Shown piece after piece: positions 17,855-26,220 of a stretch of 26,220 nucleotides of DNA. Position numbers and translations under genes: made by a program. Position 1 is the stretch's first letter. Every line of letters begins with the position of its first letter. Source of the DNA: Botryllus schlosseri (taxonomy: Eukaryota; Chordata; Ascidiacea; Stolidobranchia; Styelidae); assembly GCA_000444245.1 (NCBI GenBank), contig ATSW01010832.1, positions 1 through 26,220 of the forward strand, written 5' to 3'. Below the pieces are notes generated by a model that saw only the letters and a list, made by a program, of their open reading frames with translations, searched no databases and was not told the DNA's origin.

Positions 17855-17862
17855 GTGCATGG
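17855..17862. repeat. Target site duplication, right copy
   Basis: GTGCATGG immediately follows ATCCCAACACTG and is identical to 17005-17012. Confidence 0.9.
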
Positions 17863-18274
17863 TAAAGAAGACGTTGCAGGGTCTGAACGCAAATATAATG
17901 TTAGTTGAGTGACAATAATTGGAGATAATCACGACTGCGGGATGATGGAGCTGCAAGTTATTACAACCTCCACGAACGAATTTCTATTTACGTATGCAGT
18001 GAAACCAATCGATTTTTCGCATTTCAGAAGATACCATTGTATAGCTGAACTAAGAAAATTTCCCGCGGAACGGAGCACCGCTTGAAATAACTTGGTTTAG
18101 TGAATGATTCGGGGAGGCAACAATATTCATAATTATTGCCGAAGTCGCGATGCAGAAGGAATGTATAACTACAATTCGCCAAACTTCATCCGTGGTTCTG
18201 ATTTTACACTATGATGTATACCGCCAAGTCCGCCGATTCCTACATTTGAATCGCACGTTAAGAAAGCTGTGGAG
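17863..18274. other. Unassigned intergenic DNA
   Basis: I see no gene, RNA or clear repeat here. Confidence 0.6.
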
Positions 18275-18435
18275 CAGGGGTCGCGGACCGCATGAATTCA
18301 ATATCGATATAAAATATAGGCATTAGGCAACCAGGTTTTAAGAATTTACGTCTGTATGCAGGCGTGTAAAACTCAAATTGCGTCGCGGGCCGAATTCAGT
18401 CCTCCAAATCGCCCGCGGGCCGGACGATTCAACTG
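18275..18435 (+). repeat. hAT-like end sequences (two adjacent)
   Basis: CAGGGGTCGCGGACC at 18275 and CAGGCGTGTAAAACTC at 18359 both resemble hAT left ends. The second is followed by the characteristic CGCGGGCCGAATTCAGTCC and CCGCGGGCCGG. No partner ends were found, so these are probably truncated copies. A short (TA)n run follows near 18489-18501. Confidence 0.55.
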
Positions 18436-18504
18436 ATTCCAAAATGTTACCTCATGTTCTTGCTTTTCACGTGAATACCTTGAAAGCATATATATATATA
18501 TTAT

Positions 18505-19140
18505 GTATATAGATAATACACGGATCAAGCCGCAACACTTTCATTCGCGAACAATTGAATTGGCAAAAATACGATGATTGTTCGGTTGCAATATATAGAC
18601 TACAACTGTAGGTTAGTAAGCTTTAGTGGAATACAATTAAGAACTGCTCAAACAGTGGCGTTAACGACAATATTAGTTGTCATATTCGATTCTCCCTTTG
18701 ATTTAGTCGTAATTTGGCGTTGTGTGGAATATACAAGATATTTATTCGGAAACGCGGACGTTGGAATCTGGTCTGTTGTTGTTGAGCCGCTAGTATAGGT
18801 TCCTCCTACGTCTGGAGATCTACTGGGACGAATGGAAGAAAATGACACAGAAGTGTGACCATTGATATATTTCAGTTATATATTTGCGCAACTGACATAT
18901 ATTCCATGTAAACTGCATGGATCAGTTCTGCATTGGCATTTGTTACAAATGTGCTGGAAAAGTAATTTTTCAATATACTCAGAATTGGTATCATATGGTA
19001 TCATTGTCCTCAACTGTATAAATTATGTATTTGAATTGAAATAAAAGTTCACCCAAGGATGGTACTTATTGAAAATATGTGCCGGTATATAGCCTGGTAC
19101 AGGCCTTACATTTCACATTAAAAATTATTGTAGGTTTGTT
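18505..19140. other. Unassigned intergenic DNA
   Basis: AT-rich with only short chance-like open frames on both strands (for example 18574-18798, 18862-19044). An AATAAA occurs near 19038 but no gene is recognised upstream of it. Confidence 0.5.
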
Positions 19141-19179
19141 CGTGTTGAATGCAACCATGAATGCGTCGATCGAAATTCA

Positions 19180-19658
19180 TTTTACACCCCCAAAACAGAA
19201 AACATCTGTCACAGACCCCATAACTCATGCAGGTCGAAGTTTTTTTTGCATTTGAGGAAAGATTATGCCAGCATGCAATTGTAGACAAATTCACGGAGTG
19301 TAATCATGGGATTATCATAGAGAACTTTCCAAGTATTTTCGGTCCCAGTGTCTCATCGGTTCCACATCTCCCCCTATTTAATTACCACGGGTAAAATGCA
19401 CGTGAAGACTGTTTATTTTACATATGACGCGAATGTTGATCAAACAAGGTCAGATCAGCGGAAAGTAGACGCGGAAACAAGTTTTCCAAGCACCTACTCG
19501 GATGACCTTTTTAGTCAAATCACCAGCGATCAGAGTTACTTCAATAAATTTCCCGTATATATATGTTATCTTTTTAGAATCCGTACATATTGGGAGGGGG
19601 CTAATTTATGACGGGCTTGATAAGGGGGCGATGAGTCGAAAAAGGTTGGGAACCACTG
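19180..19658 (-). mobile_element. hAT-like fragment ending in CAGTGGTTCCCAACC
   Basis: Read on the minus strand, the piece begins CAGTGGTTCCCAACC followed by TTTTTCGACTCATCGCCCC, a very typical hAT terminus. The far side near 19180 contains ACACCCCC and ACAGACCCCAT phrases common in the same elements, but no clear opposite tip. The left boundary is approximate. Confidence 0.5.
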
Positions 19659-19665
19659 CAGTAAA

Positions 19666-19745
19666 GCATGGGGTCATTCAAACATATACGGCCTGCGGGC
19701 CACGCACCGCGCACTCTTCACCCGATTTCATCCTACCCGCGAAGC
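19666..19745 (+). repeat. GCGGGCC-type hAT scrap
   Basis: ATGGGGTCATTCAAACATA followed by CGGCCTGCGGGCCACGC resembles the left subterminal region of hAT elements with a GCGGGCC motif, as at 18359. It is fragmentary. Confidence 0.4.
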
Positions 19746-20559
19746 AATTATGAGTAGATCAAAATATGCTTGCATTATTCTGCAAGTTCTTAACAGATGT
19801 TGAGATTTTTTGTGAATGCCTCGAAGCAGCAAATATCGAATATGCTCATAGGACACACAATATAACCGTCCGGCGGCAATGTTGCGGTTTCACATGTGCA
19901 CCACTAGGAACAAGTCGGTGGCGTTGACACCTGCAATCTGCATATTCGCACAATAAGGGCTAAAAAAGGGCAGACTGAATGCCGATTTTAATGGAAAAAT
20001 GGACCAAACAGTAGTTGTAATCACAGAAGCTAAAACACCAATGCGAAATGTAGCTTCCATATGTAGATGATTATAGTGCAAAAGGAATGCGTGGGTCTCA
20101 ATCCCGTATAACTATCACTCGTATTCCTGTCAACGCATGTGCACTGTGCAGGGATAACGCCAGCACATATTAGGCCTACGACTAAAACAAAGTGAGCACG
20201 GAGATACGTCAACTTATTGTTTATTTGTTTTATTGCATGAGACAACAAGAGTGGCGTTTTAAACCTATTAGGGTCATGTACGCCACGACAGTAACAGGTG
20301 TAATATTCAGCTTCTTTGCATTTCTCGTCATCTTCAGAGCGACTTTTCACACTCGCACTCTTTTACCGTCGGCCTCCCTTGTTTCTCATGCGCCCATATA
20401 TCTTCGTCTATACTGCCTGCTTTTGGCTCGGTTCACTTTCTATCTGGGCTTTTCATGCAATGCGGTTTATACCTGTATTCAATTGGCCATCCATAATATT
20501 TTCCTCGATCTCGCTGCTTGCGAATAAAGGTGTTGTTAGAATAGTACTCTTATGATCCG
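19746..20559. other. Unassigned intergenic DNA
   Basis: Overlapping open frames on both strands (20030-20350 minus, 20192-20527 plus, 20316-20555 plus) conflict with each other and match nothing I recognise. The plus frames are hydrophobic, but codon patterns and frame competition argue for chance. An AATAAA lies at about 20523. Confidence 0.5.
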
Positions 20560-20770
20560 CAATGCAATGTAGGCGGGGGAGTAAGCGTGGAGGTGACGGT
20601 AAGCGCATGCTCCCCGGGCGGCCCCGTCGGAGGTTTTTTCTGGGCTCCTCCCTCAGGGTCCCGCGTCGCTCTTCTTACGGCAACAAAAAAGCCCAGAAAA
20701 AGACCCGATGAAAGAACGCACTCGCAAGGTGTAGAAAGAGCCGCGAAAGAAAGATTAGCATCGAAAAAGA
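20560..20770. other. Isolated GC-rich patch
   Basis: A GC- and CpG-rich block (CCCCGGGCGGCCCCGTCGG, GGGTCCCGCGTCGCTC) stands out from AT-rich surroundings. It contains an inverted repeat TTTTTTCTGGGC (from about 20635) and GCCCAGAAAAAG (from about 20691). It could be a promoter island, a retroposed piece or a repeat. Neither strand gives a recognisable protein. Confidence 0.4.
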
Positions 20771-20984
20771 ACTGTGACATCGGACACTAGGCTGAGGTGG
20801 AAGCCAGTTTAAGATACCGCAACTGGTCGTTCGGGATCCTCCTAACTGTTCATTTCATCGCATTATACATTGTGTGTGTCTTGATCAGATGAAAATATAA
20901 TCTGACGACTATCGATTTTATTATTGATATTGATATACATGGCTTGATGATAAAGTATTCCAATGAAAACCAGGGTATGGATTT

Positions 20985-21070
20985 GGACGCAACAGTTCGG
21001 AATCATTTGACTGGTCCGGCCCGCGAGCGATCAAATGGTTTGAATCCGGCCCGAGAACCAAGTCGAGTTA
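20985..21070. repeat. CGGCCCG-rich hAT-like scrap
   Basis: CCGGCCCGCGAGCGATC and CCGGCCCGAGAACC occur about 40 bp apart with similar flanks (TTTGACTGG and TTTGAATCC), suggesting a short internal duplication in a decayed hAT-like repeat. Confidence 0.4.
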
Positions 21071-21303
21071 GACACATTCCTGTTGTTAAGTGTAGGTTGC
21101 ACGAAATGAGCACCACAGAACCAGCTGCGTTTCAAATGTAAGCCTACGCAGAAATAATGACTTTCTACATAATGGATCTAATTAGCCGGTTATCACACCG
21201 ATTAGTCATGGTTTTGAACCAAAAGCTCTCACGCAGTTGGAGCTAATCTCCTCTCTTTTACGGACACTGTGTAATACAAAATAAGATATCGGCAGGCTTA
21301 AAT

Positions 21304-21727
21304 TAGGGTAACATACCTCCCCCTTTAGGAGGATAGCCTATGTCCTCTTCTATCAAGAAATCGAAAAGGTCATGTCCTCCGGTGGCACCCAAATGTAATT
21401 CTATTATTTGGCAATTCGTCTTTCTTTATAGGTTTGACAGCCAGGCGATTGTACAGGCACAACTAAAACCGCCATAAATGACGCGAAATCTGGATTTCGA
21501 CGACAGTCACGGCAAGCATGACTAAATAAAAGGTCAACCACTACCTAATTACATTAGAGCGGGTCTTGTCGGAGTAAAGTTTGAAAAATGATCTTTTTTT
21601 CTTTTTAGTCTATACAACAGTATTTACCGTGAAAGTTTTCAAATTAGCCGCTTTCTAGTCCGATGTTATAAGTTTTGTGATCTGTAAAAACTGTCCCCTT
21701 TCTGGATTTCCGCATATGGTAACCCTA
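21304..21727. mobile_element. Probable MITE with TAGGGT(A/T)AC termini
   Basis: The left end TAGGGTAACATACC and the right end in reverse complement TAGGGTTACCATATG are similar inverted tips about 424 bp apart. The right side carries GGGGACAGTTTTTA in reverse, and the left GGATAGCCTATGTCC. No target duplication is clear. Non-coding. Confidence 0.5.
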
Positions 21728-21968
21728 GCCGCCTAAGTATTGGTCGACACTCGGCGGACGAAAACTACGTTTTCTTCTTGTGTTTTTGACTTGATTATCA
21801 ATGTTGTGTTCGCTAGGTGGCAGTATTAGTACGCGGCCGATTACGGTTGATTTTTTGAAACATGACCGTGATCAGTCAACTTGTTGTAAATAGATTCAGC
21901 TCAGTTTATTTTATTAAACTTTTATCCAATCAGTACACCGCAAGATTGCGGTACAATGAAGAGATGGA

Positions 21969-22373
21969 TAGGGTTGTATTTGAAACAAAAATCAATTTAA
22001 AACAACCGTGTATAAAACAAAGGCCCTTGTTTAAAACATGTTTTTATTTAATTTTAATTTTTTTAAAAGTCATAACGTCATAGTGGATTGACATTGACAA
22101 TAGAAAATATAGGATAAATATAGCTCCTTTGACGAAATATCTACGTACTTTAGCTGTTGAACCGACCATGAGGGTTCCAACCATCTAATATCGTATACGT
22201 CAGGTATATCGGGTGGTAATTTTCGGTAGGCTCATGCAACATGTTTTTTTAAAGTATTTACACAATTATGGCTTAATTTTGCAACTTAGATTTTGTCAAA
22301 ATAAAAACGACCCTTGTTTAAAACACTGTGTAAAACAGTGTTTCAAAAATCATTTGTTTTAAATCCAACCCTA
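21969..22373. mobile_element. Non-autonomous hAT-like element with TAGGGTTG termini
   Basis: The left end TAGGGTTGTATTTGAAACA and the right end in reverse complement TAGGGTTGGATTTAAAACA are good inverted repeats over about 19 bp. Both are followed by further similar A-rich sequence including TGTTTAAAACA words. Flanks GAGATGGA and GATAGGAA share only some bases. 405 bp, with no transposase. Confidence 0.65.
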
Positions 22374-23273
22374 GATAGGAAGGGGTCGAAACGACTTTGA
22401 TTAGTCTGTAGCAGACATCCACCTGCGCCTAGGCGAAGTAAAGAGGAGACATGCACGGCGCATAGTGAATGAAAAGCAATACGAGATAACAGAGCAAAGA
22501 CAAAACGACAAAATGCGGTTTATTATGGACAATTGATGAATGCCTAAAAAGCCCTCCCAGCAAGTCGCAATTTTCTGGGTGCGACTAAAACCGTTAGTTT
22601 TACCAAAACATAGTGCTTACTTGCGATTCTGATTTGATCAATGGCCGTTGGACTACGATATTTGTGATAGTGTGATTAAAACAACTCTAAAGCCAAAATA
22701 TTGATAGTCCCAGTTCCATATCAGAGACATAACCAATATTTTCCAATTAGACACGATAGACTACATACACGTAGGTTACAGCAACATAAAGCCGAATGAA
22801 AAAACGAGCGAATGTGAGAAATAATGTAAGATCGACTCTTAACTTTGTGACGTTGTAAATATCCAATTACTGGTCGTTCGCAAACGTTTTGTACATCGAC
22901 GATAGCATCCTATACGAGACAGTTTATTTACAAATGATTGTTAAATGACTAACGCAAATGAAAATGAGCAAAACACGTCACCACCAAAGCTGAAAGAACT
23001 GACACATCTGACATAAAAAATATAGGATGCGACAGTTACCCCCGTGCTCTTTCCCCCTCTGCCCTGCCCGAGTGGGCCTATTACCCGCGCAAATTAGACC
23101 TTTCCATAGAAATAAATGTTAGACAAATGTTATCATGACATCAAACCAAATTGTGTAATAAAAAGGTCGGCACGTTTTCATGATCACTCCATTGTAGTAA
23201 TAACGACTTTTCCGGGTGTCTCACTTATTGGCTATAGTAGGCTACTCAACACAGTGACCTTGTATATGCACAT
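22374..23273. other. Unassigned intergenic DNA
   Basis: No gene or complete repeat is recognised. The phrase GCAATTTTCTGGGTG near 22570 is shared with the last alpha-actinin intron (about 13511). A pyrimidine-rich stretch lies at 23038-23070. Confidence 0.5.
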
Positions 23274-23623
23274 TAGGGCTGTTCAAAAATGACTTTTTTT
23301 CCCGGATTCCGGCCATTCACTGATTAAATTGTCAGGTTACCCTAAAGAACGCTGCACACCAAATTTGGTTCAATTCCGACAAGTATAGGACTCCTCGGAT
23401 CCAATAAAAAATTTTAATTTATTAGGGAAAATTGAAAAAAAAAAATTCAAATTTTTCTGTCAATCCCATCAAATTGTTGAGCTGTCTTCAAAGGCCATGC
23501 AAAACAAATTTGACTCAATTCCGACCAGTAGAAGCAGAGTTATGTGAGTTTTCCGTTGAGAATTCTCGGATTATCCACCGATCTAGGAGTATGAAATTAA
23601 TTGTCATCTTGAACACAACCCTA
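23274..23623. mobile_element. Non-autonomous hAT-like element with two internal NLTQF-family repeats
   Basis: The left end TAGGGCTGTTCAAAAATGAC and the right end in reverse complement TAGGGTTGTGTTCAAGATGA form an imperfect inverted repeat with one inserted base. Inside are two direct copies (23329-23395 and 23468-23547) of the repeat also found inverted at 5292-5545. No clear target duplication. The poly-A-rich middle (23425-23455) has no coding value. Confidence 0.55.
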
Positions 23624-23640
23624 GATATAGTAGTGTTAAA

Positions 23641-23809
23641 GCCGAGCAACCGAGGAACATTTGATGAGCAAAACCTTCATTCTACACGCAAAAAGTTATA
23701 CAATATCGCGCGGAGGTACACGAGACACGAAAGGAGCAAACAGCTACTAAAACGTAACAGGGATTGCAATGAATACAGAACGGTCATTGAATATGGAATC
23801 GCGATGGTA
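23641..23809 (+). CDS. Candidate exon, unknown protein (weak)
   Basis: About 55 open codons (LKPSNRGTFDEQNLHSTRKK ... VIEYGIAM) lie between an AG at 23630-23631 or thereabouts and a possible donor GTAAAT at 23807. The composition is charged and protein-like rather than repeat-like, but the frame is short, the acceptor lacks a good pyrimidine tract, and I recognise no family. It sits just outside the hAT-like element 23274-23623. It could equally be chance. Confidence 0.2.
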
Positions 23810-23996
23810 AATTTTCACATATTCTGATAGCGATATATGTGATCAAATTTAGCATAAGGTCTATTGGTAATGAGCAAGAGCAGCCACGTTGCAAAATATG
23901 GTGAAGAGTGACAACGTGCTTTTTTCCAAAGCACGAACATACTAACAGCCTAATTGTCAGTCTTTTTCCGTGACGGATATGCACTGTCTAGTAGCC

Positions 23997-24187
23997 TACG
24001 AACTCTTATATAATGCTGCAACCAGACGTGTCATTTCAATTGCATCTTTCGGGTGAGTGTCCTGCTGTCCATGGAAGCTGATACCTAGTGCAATGTGTTG
24101 TAAAATAGCTGTACACTGTACAGCAATTCCAATCACTGCACGTGAACCACTGACCAAAATGTTGCCGGTGTGCAACCTGTGAATCAA
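23997..24187 (-). CDS. Candidate terminal exon, unknown protein (weak)
   Basis: On the minus strand, a pyrimidine-rich acceptor-like stretch (CTGTTTTATCTAG, ending at 24188) is followed by about 62 open codons including NILVSGSRAVIGIAVQCTAI and HPKDAIEMTRLVAALYKSS, then TAG at 23997-23999. There is no ATG at the start, so it would have to be an internal or last exon. The sequence reads like a folded-protein segment, but I cannot name a family and see no neighbouring exons. Confidence 0.25.
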
Positions 24188-24289
24188 CTAGATAAAACAG
24201 AATTAATTGTACTAAAACAGGATTAGACGACTTCCTAGGGAGGAATGCGTTGACAGGGATACGTCTGTATGTTAGGCTAAGTAACAATA

Positions 24290-25734
24290 TTACTGTATAA
24301 CTTTTATCGCAAGCTTATGTGGTCTATATAATTATATCACCGCCCTTCGTAACGCCAGTATAGTGAGTGTTGTATTTTATCGATTTTCTGTATCTTCACG
24401 TCTCAACTTCTCGTCTCAATTGATAAAATCGTAAACCTTGAAGATATCAATTTGTTGTCGACAATCTCAACACCACTGTCGTTGTTTATCGAATCAATGC
24501 TACGCCGATATCGACATCTTTATGGACTTCACATGAATGTTCTATCCCTTTTGGGTGTAGGCTACACGCGCACCGTGTGATGAAGCATACAGCATATAAC
24601 ATACAATGACGTTCTCCGAAGCCGTACCGGTATTGATCGTTTCACGCGCCAGAGTAAATTCACCAGTCGCATGCCAGAGTGACTATTTGTGACTTCCGCG
24701 GTGACAGAAGCTTGCATTGTTTCAGCGTTCGAGCTATATACAGGACTATTGTCGCTTCAACTCGACTGCATGTGAGAGCGTACAGTTCCGGCCAGACTGG
24801 ACTGTTCATTGCGTATTATAACTGCGATATAAGTTGCCTTACGGATAGATTGAAACGATATTTTTGGACAGTTATTCTATTCACAAGTTTTTACGCATAG
24901 TAGGTCGATCGATATACGCTATGATAGCACTCCGCCAGGTTAAGCATGAAGCCCTTACATTAGGGACAGCTCTAATATTTCGTTTCAGATATAGGCGGCA
25001 TATTACTTTGAAAGCATTTTAACTGAGCGCCATAATGAGGGTGATTATGATTTTTTGAACAGAGTGCACCCTTTATGTAGAGAATATAGACTATGTCGTT
25101 CTAACCAGGGTCGTATTTTTATCTGCCGTCTTCCTTGACCAAATTACTCCAGGGATTTTATAAGAGTGTAGAACGAGTATAGCACTTATTTCGTCAGACC
25201 TGCCAATGCATAGCGCGTGTAGTATCGTCCCACTTGTATAATGATTGTCATATTGCTGAAGCTCTGGAAATTACAATTCAATTGAACAGTTGTCAATGAC
25301 TGCAATGTCAGTGTGTTCAACATTGGGTATCTTATCCTTACCAAAAGCATGCTCGGTAGTCGTTATATTAATTAGCCTGCTTGGCATCGTAACTTTGAAC
25401 ATCAGTTGAGTGATCCCCTCATCCGCGTTAGTGCTGATATAAATGCGTGATACCGTAGCTTACAGCACGAGAATGATAGGACTATAGATAGCTAACTTAA
25501 TCCGTAGATAGTTATGTATAGTAGGGCAGTATACGGTCAGTAGACCGACTACTCCAAGTTGAAACTTGATCATCTGAACCAGCGCTCATGTTGGTTTGGT
25601 GTGGAAATTTGTGTCATATCAAGGAACTCCTCCACAGAATCGCATCCACGCAGCAAGATTAAGTACCTCATTTATAATAAAGTTCTCCGTAACGCGCGAC
25701 CTCTTTTCTGTAGCAGCTTTAATGCTGCGCAACT
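24290..25734. other. Unassigned intergenic DNA
   Basis: No gene, RNA or repeat is recognised. The open frames at 24679-24900 and 25559-25750 have no recognisable product. Confidence 0.5.
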
Positions 25735-26158
25735 GATCAGTGATCACTAGGGCAAGTTTTTCTTGCAGTTAAATCCGTGGAAAGTTGCATTTATTTTTTT
25801 TAAAAGTCAAGAAGTTGCATTTTGACCACATCTTGCTCGGCTGACTAGAAAAAAGGTCAATTTTCCGGCTCAGCTCCCGAAATACCCGTAAAAGCGTTAC
25901 TTCGGTGCTGATTTACGGTGTTTCAGTCGAATTTGGCCGTGTATTTCACGAAAATCGAAAATACTTTCATGAAAAATCGAGAAAGTTGCAAAAAGTTGCA
26001 TGGAAAAAATGGACAAAAGTTGCAAAAAGTTGCACTACAAGATTCCTTCAAACAGCTTAAAACAGCATTCTACATACCTTACGAGTATTTAGGAACCTGC
26101 CGGAAGCTGTAAAAAAAGTTGCAAAAGTTGCAAAAACTTGCCCTAGTGGTCACTGATC
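25735..26158. mobile_element. MITE with 27-bp inverted ends and GTTGCA word repeats
   Basis: The left end GATCAGTGATCACTAGGGCA matches the reverse complement of the right end, GATCAGTGACCACTAGGGCA. The match extends to 27 bp (25735-25761 and 26132-26158) with one mismatch. Inside, AAAGTTGCAAAAAGTTGCA-type words are iterated, especially at 25980-26035 and 26115-26137. Length 424 bp with no transposase. A target duplication is not obvious. Confidence 0.75.
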
Positions 26159-26162
26159 TCTA

Positions 26163-26206
26163 GCGCCTGACTTCAGACAAATGTTCAGTAGAAGCATATC
26201 AGGCGC
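26163..26206. repeat. Short hairpin GCGCCTGA / TCAGGCGC
   Basis: A perfect 8-bp inverted repeat (26163-26170 and 26199-26206) with a 28-base loop sits next to the MITE end. It could be chance or part of another element continuing past the window. Confidence 0.3.
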
Positions 26207-26220
26207 ACCGGTTCTGAGAC

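Noticed and set aside
15911-19658. One large hAT element spanning CAGTGGTTCTC to GGGAACCACTG
   Set aside because: The 8-bp flanks do not match, the tips differ at several bases, and no transposase lies between. More likely two separate fragments.
20192-20555. Hydrophobic open frames suggesting a membrane protein
   Set aside because: Two plus frames and one minus frame overlap and compete; no conserved motif and no splice or start context supports any of them.
18359-24265. Possible 8-10 bp duplication (CGTCTGTATG) linking 18349-18358 and about 24256-24265
   Set aside because: No CTG-type right end precedes the second copy, and the distance is nearly 6 kb; probably chance.
1-26220. CRISPR array, operon or bacterial-style genes
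   Set aside because: The window has spliced eukaryotic genes and interspersed repeats; no regularly spaced identical repeats were seen.

Overview
The window is eukaryotic genomic DNA dominated by the 3' half of one alpha-actinin gene on the + strand (positions 3609-14186). The exons match alpha-actinin almost residue for residue, from the first spectrin repeat to the C-terminal GESDL. Very short introns (59 and 65 bp), a vertebrate-like muscle/non-muscle exon cassette and dense hAT-like miniature transposons point to an invertebrate deuterostome. A tunicate is plausible, but the species cannot be fixed from the sequence.

Layout. 1-2548 (- strand): an uninterrupted reading frame of 837 codons from the ATG at 2512. 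It runs off the left edge and belongs to a multi-copy, transposase-like protein family. It has no stop in the window and is easily missed for that reason. 2549-3608: non-coding flank with a tRNA-like scrap and a short-word repeat. 3609-14186: ten constitutive alpha-actinin exon positions, one of which is filled by a choice of three tandem exons (10508-10591, 10906-10989, 11123-11188). All three encode the first EF hand, and all are phase 0 at both ends. The introns hold a palindromic repeat array (7203-7567), a 416-bp hAT-like element (8372-8787) and older repeat scraps. 14187-26220: about 12 kb with no gene I can name. It holds several non-autonomous hAT-like elements, the clearest being 17013-17854 with an exact 8-bp target duplication, plus two weak candidate exons.

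How it fits together. Alpha-actinin is an antiparallel dimer that cross-links F-actin. The spectrin repeats form the rod, and the C-terminal EF hands regulate actin binding in Ca2+-sensitive forms. The three alternative exons would replace the first EF-hand loop with a canonical Ca2+ loop (second exon), a loop lacking the usual acid at position 12 (first exon), or a Lys-containing muscle-like loop (third exon). The actin-binding domain exons are not in the window, so the transposase-like gene probably sits antisense within an upstream intron.
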